Shown here in pieces: positions 57,263-64,000 of a stretch of DNA of 64,000 bases. Numbering within the stretch: position 1 is the stretch's first letter; each line of letters starts with the position of its first letter. A program made the translations under genes and the position numbers. Location: assembly GCF_026967925.1 (NCBI RefSeq), contig NZ_JAPVBI010000001.1, positions 620,001-684,000 on the forward strand. Reading direction: 5' to 3'. Below the pieces are notes generated by a model, which saw only the letters and a program-made list of their open reading frames with translations, was not told the DNA's origin and did no database searches. Source of the DNA: Modestobacter sp. VKM Ac-2985 (lineage in GTDB: Bacteria > Actinomycetota > Actinomycetes > Mycobacteriales > Geodermatophilaceae).

Positions 57263-59083
57263 GTGACAGATCGGCACATCCTCACCGCCGTCGCCTGGCC
57301 CTACGCCAACGGCCCGCGGCACATCGGACACGTCTCCGGGTTCGGCGTCCCCTCCGACGTCTTCAGCCGGTTCCACCGGATGTCCGGCGACCAGGTGCTG
57401 ATGGTGAGCGGCACCGACGAGCACGGGACGCCGATCACGGTCGCCGCCGACGCCGAGGGCATCACCCCGCGGCAGATCGCCGACCGCAACAACCGGGTCA
57501 TCGTCGACGACCTGGCCAGCCTCGGGCTGAGCTACGACCTCTTCACCCGGACGACGACGGCCAACCACCGCGCGGTGAGCCAGGAGATCTTCCTGGGGCT
57601 GCTGAAGAACGGCTACGTCTTCCCGCAGACCACGCTCGGCGCGATCAGCCCCTCGACCGGCCGCACGCTGCCCGACCGCTACATCGAGGGCACCTGCCCG
57701 ATCTGCGGCTACGACGGCGCCCGCGGCGACCAGTGCGACAACTGCGGCAACCAGCTGGACCCGATCGACCTGGTGAACCCGGTCAGCCGGATCAACGGCG
57801 AGACGCCGAAGTTCGTCGAGGAGGAGCACTACTTCCTGGACCTGCCGGCGTTCACCCGGGCGCTCGGCGACTGGCTGGGCACCCGGGGGAACTGGCGGCC
57901 CAACGTCCTGAACTTCAGCGTCAACCTGCTCGCCGACCTCAAGCCGCGCAGCTACACCCGGGACATCGACTGGGGTGTGCCGGTGCCGCTGGACGGCTGG
58001 CGGGACCGGCCGGACAAGCGCATCTACGTATGGTTCGACGCGGTCGTGGGCTACCTGTCGGCGTCGATCGAGTGGGCCCGCCGCTCCGGTGACCCCGAGG
58101 CCTGGCGGCAGTGGTGGCAGACGCCGGACTCCGACGCCTACTACTTCATGGGCAAGGACAACATCGTCTTCCACTCCGAGATCTGGCCCGCCCAGCTGCT
58201 CGGCTACAACGGAGCGGGCGACAAGGGCGGGACGCCGGGCTCCTACGGCCGGCTCAACCTGCCCACCGAGGTGGTGTCGAGCGAGTTCCTGACCATGGAG
58301 GGGCGGAAGTTCTCCTCCTCGCGCAACGTCGTCATCTACGTCCGCGACTTCCTCGCCCGCTACGACCCCGACGCGCTGCGCTACTTCATCGCCGTGGCCG
58401 GCCCGGAGAACCAGGACACCGACTTCACCTGGGCGGAGTTCCTGCGCCGCAACAACGACGAGCTGGTCGCCGGCTGGGGCAACCTGGTCAACCGCACCGT
58501 GTCGATGGCGGCGAAGAACGTCGGCGCCGTCCCGACGGCGGGTGAGCTGACCGACGCCGACCGGGCGCTGCTGGCCACCACGTCGGGCGCGTTCGCCCCG
58601 ATCGGTGACCTGCTGGGGCGCAACCGGCAGAAGGCGGCCGCCACCGAGGCGATGCGGGTCGTCGGCGAGGCGAACAAGTACCTGTCGGACCAGGCGCCGT
58701 GGAAGCTCAAGGAGGACCCGGCCCGCCGGGACACCGTGCTGCACACCGCGCTGCAGGCGATCAAGGACTGCAACGCCCTGCTGACGCCGTTCCTCCCGCA
58801 CTCCTCCCAGCAGGTGCACGAGCTGCTCGGTGGCACCGGCGTCTGGTCGGTCGCCCCGCAGGTCGTCGAGACCGAGGACCTGGACGACGGCTCGCCGTAC
58901 CCGATCATCACCGGCGACTACGCGAGCGGCCAGGCGATCTGGGCGTCCACCCCGCTGCCGCCGTCCGGCACGCCGCTGGCCGCGCCGAAGCCGGTCTTCA
59001 CCAAGCTGGACGAGTCGATCGTGGAGGAGGAGCTGGCCCGGCTGGAGGAGAAGGGGACGAGCGGGTCGGACGGCGAGGCGTGA
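57263..59083 (+). CDS. metG: Methionyl-tRNA synthetase
   Basis: The 606-residue class I synthetase charges tRNA-Met. HIGH appears in [19 protein letters not shown]; the KMSKS equivalent is [12 protein letters not shown] single zinc knuckle has [18 protein letters not shown]. The anticodon-binding domain follows from about residue 400; no C-terminal EMAP domain is present. TACCCT lies six bases before GTG 57263, so it is probably leaderless. It precedes tatD as in mycobacteria. Confidence 0.96.
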   Translation: MTDRHILTAVAWPYANGPRHIGHVSGFGVPSDVFSRFHRMSGDQVLMVSGTDEHGTPITVAADAEGITPRQIADRNNRVIVDDLASLGLSYDLFTRTTTANHRAVSQEIFLGLLKNGYVFPQTTLGAISPSTGRTLPDRYIEGTCPICGYDGARGDQCDNCGNQLDPIDLVNPVSRINGETPKFVEEEHYFLDLPAFTRALGDWLGTRGNWRPNVLNFSVNLLADLKPRSYTRDIDWGVPVPLDGWRDRPDKRIYVWFDAVVGYLSASIEWARRSGDPEAWRQWWQTPDSDAYYFMGKDNIVFHSEIWPAQLLGYNGAGDKGGTPGSYGRLNLPTEVVSSEFLTMEGRKFSSSRNVVIYVRDFLARYDPDALRYFIAVAGPENQDTDFTWAEFLRRNNDELVAGWGNLVNRTVSMAAKNVGAVPTAGELTDADRALLATTSGAFAPIGDLLGRNRQKAAATEAMRVVGEANKYLSDQAPWKLKEDPARRDTVLHTALQAIKDCNALLTPFLPHSSQQVHELLGGTGVWSVAPQVVETEDLDDGSPYPIITGDYASGQAIWASTPLPPSGTPLAAPKPVFTKLDESIVEEELARLEEKGTSGSDGEA

Positions 59084-59092
59084 CCTCCCGGA

Positions 59093-59116
59093 CCACCAAA
59101 ATGGCCATCTCGGTGG
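59093..59116. repeat. Dispersed palindrome family D, copy 2
   Basis: This 24-bp inverted repeat has CCACC/GGTGG ends and an AATGGCCAT core, matching 1328-1351 at most positions. It sits between the metG stop and the tatD start, and its right end supplies part of the tatD ribosome-binding region (GGTGGAGG). Confidence 0.75.
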
Positions 59117-59120
59117 AGGC

Positions 59121-59990
59121 GTGAGCCGGTCGGCGTCCTCGCGGGCCAACCGGCGGGGCGAGCCGCCGCCGTCCCCGGAGCCGCTGCCGTCCCCGGCCGT
59201 CGACAGCCACACGCACTTCGACATCGCCGTCGGTGGTGAGGACCGGGAGCCCACCGACGCGGAGGTCGACGAGGCGATCACGGCCGCCGTCGCCGTCGGC
59301 GTCCCGCGGCTGGTGCAGGTCGGCGTGGACGTGGCGTCCTCGCGTTGGTCGGCCGCGCTCGCCGCCCGGCACCCGAACGTGCTGGCGGCGGTGGCGCTGC
59401 ACCCGAACGAGGCGGGCGCCGGCGCGGCGACCGAGGCGGCGCTGGCGGAGATCGACCGGCTCGCCGCGCTGCCCCGGGTGCGGGCGGTGGGGGAGACCGG
59501 CCTGGACCGCTACCGCACCGGCCCCGAGGGCTGGGCCGCCCAGGAGGCGTCCTTCCGGGCGCACATCGACATCGCCAAGCGGCACGGGATCGCGCTGGTC
59601 ATCCACGATCGCGACGCCCACGACGAGGTGCTCCGCGTGCTGGACGACGAGGGCGCCCCCGAGCACACCGTCTTCCACTGCTTCTCCGGCGACGCCGGGT
59701 TCGCCCGGGCCTGCATCGAGCGCGGCCACACGCTGTCCTTCGCCGGCACGGTGACCTTCTCCAGCGCCGGGGCGCTGCGCGAGGCGGCGGCGCTGACGCC
59801 GCTGGACCAGCTGCTGGTGGAGACCGACGCCCCCTTCCTGACCCCGGTCCCGCTGCGTGGCCGGCCCAACTCCGCCCGGCTGGTGCCGCACACCGTCCGG
59901 GCGCTGGCCGAGGTCACCGGCACCGACCTCGACCAGCTGTGCGGCGTCCTCACCGCCACCGCGGAGCGCGTCTTCGGCCCCTGGGGCTGA
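59121..59990 (+). CDS. tatD: TatD-family metal-dependent DNase
   Basis: The 289-residue TIM-barrel hydrolase has metal-binding DSHTHFD, the Glu in GETGLDRYRTG, IHDRDAHDE, HCFSGD and VETDAPFL. Relatives degrade DNA 3' ends or edit D-aminoacyl-tRNA. GTG 59121 follows GGAGG from palindrome D. The order metG-tatD-rpfB-rsmA-ispE is conserved with mycobacteria, apart from the inserted membrane gene. Confidence 0.93.
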   Translation: MSRSASSRANRRGEPPPSPEPLPSPAVDSHTHFDIAVGGEDREPTDAEVDEAITAAVAVGVPRLVQVGVDVASSRWSAALAARHPNVLAAVALHPNEAGAGAATEAALAEIDRLAALPRVRAVGETGLDRYRTGPEGWAAQEASFRAHIDIAKRHGIALVIHDRDAHDEVLRVLDDEGAPEHTVFHCFSGDAGFARACIERGHTLSFAGTVTFSSAGALREAAALTPLDQLLVETDAPFLTPVPLRGRPNSARLVPHTVRALAEVTGTDLDQLCGVLTATAERVFGPWG

Positions 59991-60077
59991 CCACCCGCCC
60001 GACGCGGGGAGCGACTCACAGGAAGTGGGGGACCGCTCGTGGTGGCGTTGTCGGCGGAGAGGACGACAATCGACTGC

Positions 60078-60911
60078 GTGGGCCGCCTCATCGCCATCGT
60101 CCTCTTCATCGCCTTGATGGTCCCGGCCGCCATGCTGGCCCGGGGCTGGTCTCTGGCGTCCGGTCGCCGGGCCGTCGCCTCCGCCGGTGTCGAGTTCGTC
60201 CCGGCGACGCCCGAGGCGACCGCGCAGCTGGCCCGCCAGGCCACTCATGCCCACCGGGTGCGTCTCCTCGGGCTGCTGCTCGGGGTGGCGCTGGTGGTCA
60301 CCACGGTGGTGCTGTTCGCCGAGGCCTCGGTCTTCCTCTGGGTCCCGGCGCTCGCCGTGGGCCTGCTGGGCGGGGTGCTGCTGGCCGAGGCGACCCGGCC
60401 GCGGCCACGCTGGGCGACGACCAGCCCGCCTCGCCGGCCCCGGCGGAGCGAGCAGATCTCACTCGGGCTGCTGTGGACCATGCGCGCCGCGGTCGCCGGG
60501 GTGCTGCTCACCGCACTGCTGCAGCTCGAGGACCTGACGTCCCCGGTCGTCTCCGTCGCGACGGCGGTGCCGCTGGCCGGCTGGCTGCTGGCCGAGGTGG
60601 CGCTGCTGCGAGTGCTGCTGCGCCCGCTGCCCGCCGCGGGCGCCGACGTGCCGGTCGACGAGGCGCAGCGCACGTGGACGGCGCACCTGGCGGTCGCCGC
60701 GGCCAGCGTGCTGGCACTGCTCCCGCTGGGGGCGCTGCTGCTCCGCGCCGCGATCGACCTCGGTGACCAGGTGAGCTCCGACGGCGCCGGCCTGCTCCCG
60801 GTGGCGCTGGTCGCGGGTGGCTTCTCCGCGATCATCGCGGGGCTGGTGGTGGCCGGCTTCCTGATGACCTGGCTGCGCCCGGTGCGGCAGACCTCGCACG
60901 CCCTGGCCTGA
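60078..60911 (+). CDS. Polytopic membrane protein between tatD and rpfB
   Basis: The 277-residue protein has about seven hydrophobic segments (LIAIVLFIALMVPAAMLARG; LLGLLLGVALVVTTVVLF; FLWVPALAVGLLGGVLLAEA; AAVAGVLLTALLQL; VATAVPLAGWLLAEVALLRVLL; HLAVAAASVLALLPLGALLL; LVAGGFSAIIAGLVVAGFLM). GTG 60078 places the first helix at the N-terminus; GTG 60039 is an alternative. No family is recognised. Confidence 0.68.
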   Translation: MGRLIAIVLFIALMVPAAMLARGWSLASGRRAVASAGVEFVPATPEATAQLARQATHAHRVRLLGLLLGVALVVTTVVLFAEASVFLWVPALAVGLLGGVLLAEATRPRPRWATTSPPRRPRRSEQISLGLLWTMRAAVAGVLLTALLQLEDLTSPVVSVATAVPLAGWLLAEVALLRVLLRPLPAAGADVPVDEAQRTWTAHLAVAAASVLALLPLGALLLRAAIDLGDQVSSDGAGLLPVALVAGGFSAIIAGLVVAGFLMTWLRPVRQTSHALA

Positions 60912-61256
60912 CGGCGTCCGGCCCCGGTGGCCCTGTGTCGTTGCCCACCAGAGCTGAGCGAGCCATCCGCCTGACGCGCGGCGCGTTGTTCACGGACCGT
61001 GTCGGCGCGCCTGCGGAGGGCTGGGTCGACATGGTGATTCTCTGCTCTCGCACCGTTCTCTTCCGTCAGGCGTTCGTTATCGTGCCGTGACCGACAAGCC
61101 GGGGTGGGGAACACCCGGGCGCTCGTTCCAGACCGGGTGAGAGTTCCCGGGCCGGAGCTCGTCGGGCCGCGCGATGACGGACGCCGCCCTCCGGGTGGGG
61201 TCCGTCGGCTGTCGCCCACGTTCCCCTGCCCGGGCCCCGTGACCCGTGGATGTGTT
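60912..61256 (+). promoter_or_regulatory. 345-bp rpfB upstream region with leader hairpins
   Basis: No gene is visible. The strongest hairpin pairs GACGGAC (61176-61182) with GTCCGTC (61200-61206), with an inner CGCCC/GGGTG stem. Weaker CCGGG/CCCGG pairs lie around 61100-61160. A TTATCGTG element at 61077-61084 could be a -10 region. Mycobacterial rpfB is reported to be controlled by leader attenuation, and this region could do the same. I do not see the c-di-AMP riboswitch consensus. Confidence 0.4.
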
Positions 61257-62357
61257 GTGCACCGATCGCTGAAGTCGATTCTCTTCACCCTGGTCCTGCT
61301 GGGCCTGGTGGGCGGTTCTGCTGCCTACTTCGCTGCCCAGAAGACGGTGACCCTGACCGTCGACGGCCAGTCGCGGGAGGTGCGCACCTACGCCGGCACG
61401 GCCGCCGAGGTGCTGGCCGACGAGGGGTTGCGTCCGGCGTCGCAGGACGTCGTCCTGCCCGACCCGGAGGACGCCATCGGTGACGGCGCCACCATCGTGC
61501 TCAACCGCGCCCGGCCGCTGGCCCTGACCGTCGACGGGGTGCGCACCGACGTCTACACGACGGCCCTCTCGGTCGACGACGCGCTCGACGAGCTCGGGTA
61601 CCGCACCGACGGGCTGGTGCTCTCGGCCAGCCGCAGCCAGCGGCTGCCGCTGGACGGCATGGACCTCGCCATCACGACCAACAAGGACGTCACGCTGATC
61701 GCGGACGGCCAGCAGCGCGTGGTGACCACCACCGCGGCCACCGCCGGTGACCTGCTGGCCGAGCAGGGCATCGCCCTGTCGGCCACCGACCGCACCTCGG
61801 TCTACCCGGCGCAGCCCCTGCTGGACGCGATGGTGCTGCGGGTGACCCGGGTCGCCGTCACCGACGTGACCGAGGTGCAGCCGCTGGACCACGCGACGGT
61901 CGAGACCCCGGACCCGAACGCCTTCCAGGGCGAGCGCACCGTCACCCAGCAGGGGGTCGAGGGAGCGCAGACGATCACCTGGCGGGTCACCGTCACCGAC
62001 GGCGTGGAGACCGCGCGCGAACAGCTGGGCGTCGTGGTCAGCACGCCCCCGGTCGACCAGCAGGTGGCGGTCGGCACCAAGGAGAAGCCGGCTGCACCGG
62101 CGGCCGTGGTCAGCGCCGACGGACTGAACTGGGCGGCCCTGGCGGCCTGCGAGTCCGGCGGCCGGCCCACCGCGGTGAGCGGCACCGGCAAGTACCGCGG
62201 CATGTACCAGTTCTCCACGAGCACCTGGGCCGCCGTCGGGGGCAGCGGTGACCCGGCCGCCGCGTCGGCGGAGGAGCAGACCATGCGGGCGCAGATGCTG
62301 TACGCCCGTTCCGGTGCGGGGCAGTGGCCGCACTGCGGCCCCCGCCTGTTCGGCTGA
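61257..62357 (+). CDS. rpfB: Resuscitation-promoting factor RpfB
   Basis: The 366-residue secreted muralytic protein has an N-terminal anchor ([20 protein letters not shown]), three DUF348 domains ([56 protein letters not shown]), a G5 domain (residues about 205-285) and a C-terminal transglycosylase-like RPF domain with catalytic Glu in [11 protein letters not shown]. The RPF domain also has [20 protein letters not shown] 61239 is an alternative start. It reactivates growth by cutting peptidoglycan. Confidence 0.95.
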   Translation: MHRSLKSILFTLVLLGLVGGSAAYFAAQKTVTLTVDGQSREVRTYAGTAAEVLADEGLRPASQDVVLPDPEDAIGDGATIVLNRARPLALTVDGVRTDVYTTALSVDDALDELGYRTDGLVLSASRSQRLPLDGMDLAITTNKDVTLIADGQQRVVTTTAATAGDLLAEQGIALSATDRTSVYPAQPLLDAMVLRVTRVAVTDVTEVQPLDHATVETPDPNAFQGERTVTQQGVEGAQTITWRVTVTDGVETAREQLGVVVSTPPVDQQVAVGTKEKPAAPAAVVSADGLNWAALAACESGGRPTAVSGTGKYRGMYQFSTSTWAAVGGSGDPAAASAEEQTMRAQMLYARSGAGQWPHCGPRLFG

Positions 62358-62418
62358 TGGCGGGGGGAGGGCCCCGCCACGCGCAGGCTCGCGGTGGGTC
62401 CCTGCAGCGAGGCCGGAG

Positions 62419-63273
62419 ATGACGGCCCTGCTCGGTGCGTCCGCGATCCGCGAGCTGGCCCAACAGCTCGACCTGCGACCGACCAAGACCCTCGGGCAGA
62501 ACTTCCTGCACGACGCCAACACGATCCGCAAGATCGTCCGGACGGCCGACCTGCGGGACGACGACGTCGTCTGCGAGGTCGGCCCGGGCCTGGGGTCGCT
62601 GACGCTGGGGCTGCTCCCGGCCTGTGCGCACGTCACGGCCGTGGAGATCGATCCCCGGCTCGCCGACCAGCTGCCGGTGACCGTGGCCCAGCGGGCCCCG
62701 GACGTGGCCGATCGGCTCACCGTCGTGACCGCGGACGCCCTGCGGGTGCGGGAGCTGCCCGGGCCGCCGCCCACGGCGCTGGTGGCCAACCTGCCCTACA
62801 ACATCGCCGTCCCCGTGCTGCTGCACCTGCTGGAGCTGGTGCCCACGATCCGCACCTCGCTGGTGCTGGTGCAGGCCGAGGTCGCCGACCGGCTCGCCGC
62901 CGCACCGGGCACCTCCGCCTACGGGGTGCCCAGCGCCAAGGCCGCCTGGTACGCCGACGTCCGCCGGGCCGGCAACGTCCCGCGGCCGGTCTTCTGGCCG
63001 GTCCCCAACGTCGACTCGGGGCTGGTCGCGCTGACCCGCCGTCCGGCCCCGGCCGGGGACCGGGCGGCCACCTTCGCCGTCATCGACGCGGCCTTCGCCA
63101 CCCGGCGCAAGGGCCTGCGTGCCGCGCTGGCCCGCTGGGCCGGCAGCCCCGCCGCCGCCGAGGTCCGGCTGCGCGCGGCCGGCATCGACCCGACCACGCG
63201 GGGGGAGCAGCTGTCGGTCACCGACTTCGCCCGGCTCGCCGCCACCGACCCGGTCGACCCGGAGGGGCGGTAG
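62419..63273 (+). CDS. rsmA: 16S rRNA (adenine(1518)/(1519)-N6)-dimethyltransferase
   Basis: The 284-residue KsgA-type enzyme dimethylates two adjacent adenines in the 3' hairpin of 16S rRNA. It shows [18 protein letters not shown], the SAM motif [14 protein letters not shown], the acidic AVEID and catalytic [18 protein letters not shown] 62419 follows GGAG. It is 61 bp after rpfB and probably co-transcribed. Confidence 0.95.
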   Translation: MTALLGASAIRELAQQLDLRPTKTLGQNFLHDANTIRKIVRTADLRDDDVVCEVGPGLGSLTLGLLPACAHVTAVEIDPRLADQLPVTVAQRAPDVADRLTVVTADALRVRELPGPPPTALVANLPYNIAVPVLLHLLELVPTIRTSLVLVQAEVADRLAAAPGTSAYGVPSAKAAWYADVRRAGNVPRPVFWPVPNVDSGLVALTRRPAPAGDRAATFAVIDAAFATRRKGLRAALARWAGSPAAAEVRLRAAGIDPTTRGEQLSVTDFARLAATDPVDPEGR

Positions 63274-63340
63274 CGCGCGACGCGCCCGGCAGGCAGGCTG
63301 AGCCGGTGGACGACGGTGGACCGGCGGGCAGGATGACCGG

Positions 63341-64000
63341 GTGAGCAACGCGACCGCAGGCGGCCCCGGCCGGCTCGCCGGCAACGGCGCCGTCACGGCG
63401 CGGGCCCCGGCGAAGGTGAACGTGCACCTCGCGGTCGGGCCGCTGCGGGCCGACGGCTTCCACGAGCTGGAGACCGTCTTCCTCGCCGTGTCGCTGTTCG
63501 ACACGGTCACCGTGCGCCGCGCCGAGGGCCTGTCGCTCACCGTCCGCGGCGAGGGTGCCGGGGACGCCGCCGGCCCGGGGAGCGTGCCCACCGACCAGCG
63601 CAACCTGGTCTGGCAGGCCGCCGAGCTGCTCGCCCGGCACGCCGGGGTACGCCCCGACGCCCACCTGGAGGTCGACAAGTCGATCCCGGCCGCGGCCGGG
63701 CTGGCCGGGGGCAGTGCGGACGCCGCGGCGACGCTGGTCGCGCTCGACGCGTTGTGGGGGACCCGCGCCACCCGTGGCGACCTGGCCACGCTCGCTGCCC
63801 AGCTGGGCAGTGACGTGCCCTTCAGCCTGCTCGGCGGGGTGGCACTGGGCACCGGGCGCGGTGAGCGGCTCTCGCCCGTGCTGGCCCGCCGGCGCTGGGA
63901 CTGGGTGCTCGGCATCGCCGGGGAGGGGCTGTCGACCCCCACGGTGTACGGCGAGCTGGACGCCCAGCGGGCGGCCGGGGTGCTCCCGGACGGCGAACGG
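63341..64000 (+). CDS. ispE: 4-diphosphocytidyl-2-C-methyl-D-erythritol kinase (cut by window edge)
   Basis: The first 220 residues are visible. IspE phosphorylates CDP-methylerythritol in the MEP isoprenoid route. [28 protein letters not shown] is the GHMP-kinase substrate motif, and [21 protein letters not shown] is the ATP glycine loop. [10 protein letters not shown]-type sequence ([20 protein letters not shown]) follows. GTG 63341 is the first start after rsmA. The C-terminal third lies beyond the window. Confidence 0.94.
   Translation, partial: MSNATAGGPGRLAGNGAVTARAPAKVNVHLAVGPLRADGFHELETVFLAVSLFDTVTVRRAEGLSLTVRGEGAGDAAGPGSVPTDQRNLVWQAAELLARHAGVRPDAHLEVDKSIPAAAGLAGGSADAAATLVALDALWGTRATRGDLATLAAQLGSDVPFSLLGGVALGTGRGERLSPVLARRRWDWVLGIAGEGLSTPTVYGELDAQRAAGVLPDGER

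Overview
The window looks like core chromosome of a very G+C-rich actinobacterium. GTG starts are very common, many genes overlap by 4 or 8 bases, and several blocks are standard actinobacterial synteny: citA/pdxH, galU-glp-rimJ-sepX, pmt/rsmI, and metG-tatD-rpfB-rsmA-ispE. Base composition and protein flavour suggest Geodermatophilaceae (Blastococcus, Modestobacter, Geodermatophilus) or a close relative. That placement is an inference, because no rRNA gene is present.

Layout. 1-16 kb: central metabolism and DNA repair. It holds citrate synthase (cut by the left edge), pdxH, an MFS exporter, glgC, a UdgX-type uracil-DNA glycosylase, a NatA/NatB-like ABC exporter, an SMP-30 hydrolase, PEP carboxylase, a PLP aminotransferase, FprA ferredoxin reductase, Nei1 glycosylase and a photolyase. 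16-21 kb: a glycine betaine ABC transporter (proVWX) behind a 680-bp AT-richer, structured leader, then tRNA-Arg(CCT). 20.8-21.6 kb: a 0.7-kb remnant of an integrative element in that tRNA gene, with both att repeats, a broken integrase tail and two small cargo genes. 21.6-31 kb: KtrAB potassium uptake, an ArsR/SRPBCC pair, an iron-regulated ABC importer, an atypical LuxR regulator and an unusual two-TM channel. 31-44 kb: a sirtuin, a glycosylase-like/PUA-like fusion, a second ArsR operon, small hydrolases and VOC proteins, MscL, an AccD3-like carboxyltransferase with a CaiB-type CoA transferase, and fthC. 44-48.5 kb: galU and the Glp/SepX cell-division locus, then tRNA-Ala(CGC). 48.7-57 kb: a large secreted propeller-PKD-LGFP protein, protein mannosyltransferase, rsmI, a DUF559 protein and CorA. 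57-64 kb: metG, tatD, rpfB, rsmA and ispE (cut by the right edge).

The most unusual non-coding content is a set of dispersed palindrome families between genes. Family A has 23-bp arms and three copies, two of which bracket the DUF559 gene. Family B is a GATCAGGT-type near-palindrome beside 14-bp hairpins. Family C is a 26-bp GGGGCCG...CGGCCCC palindrome with two copies. Family D has an AATGGCCAT core and three copies. Several sit at convergent gene ends and could be bidirectional terminators, but the conservation of whole arms between unrelated loci points to repeat families rather than ordinary terminators. Many genes also carry a TAnnnT hexamer 6-8 bases before the start codon, which suggests widespread leaderless transcription.
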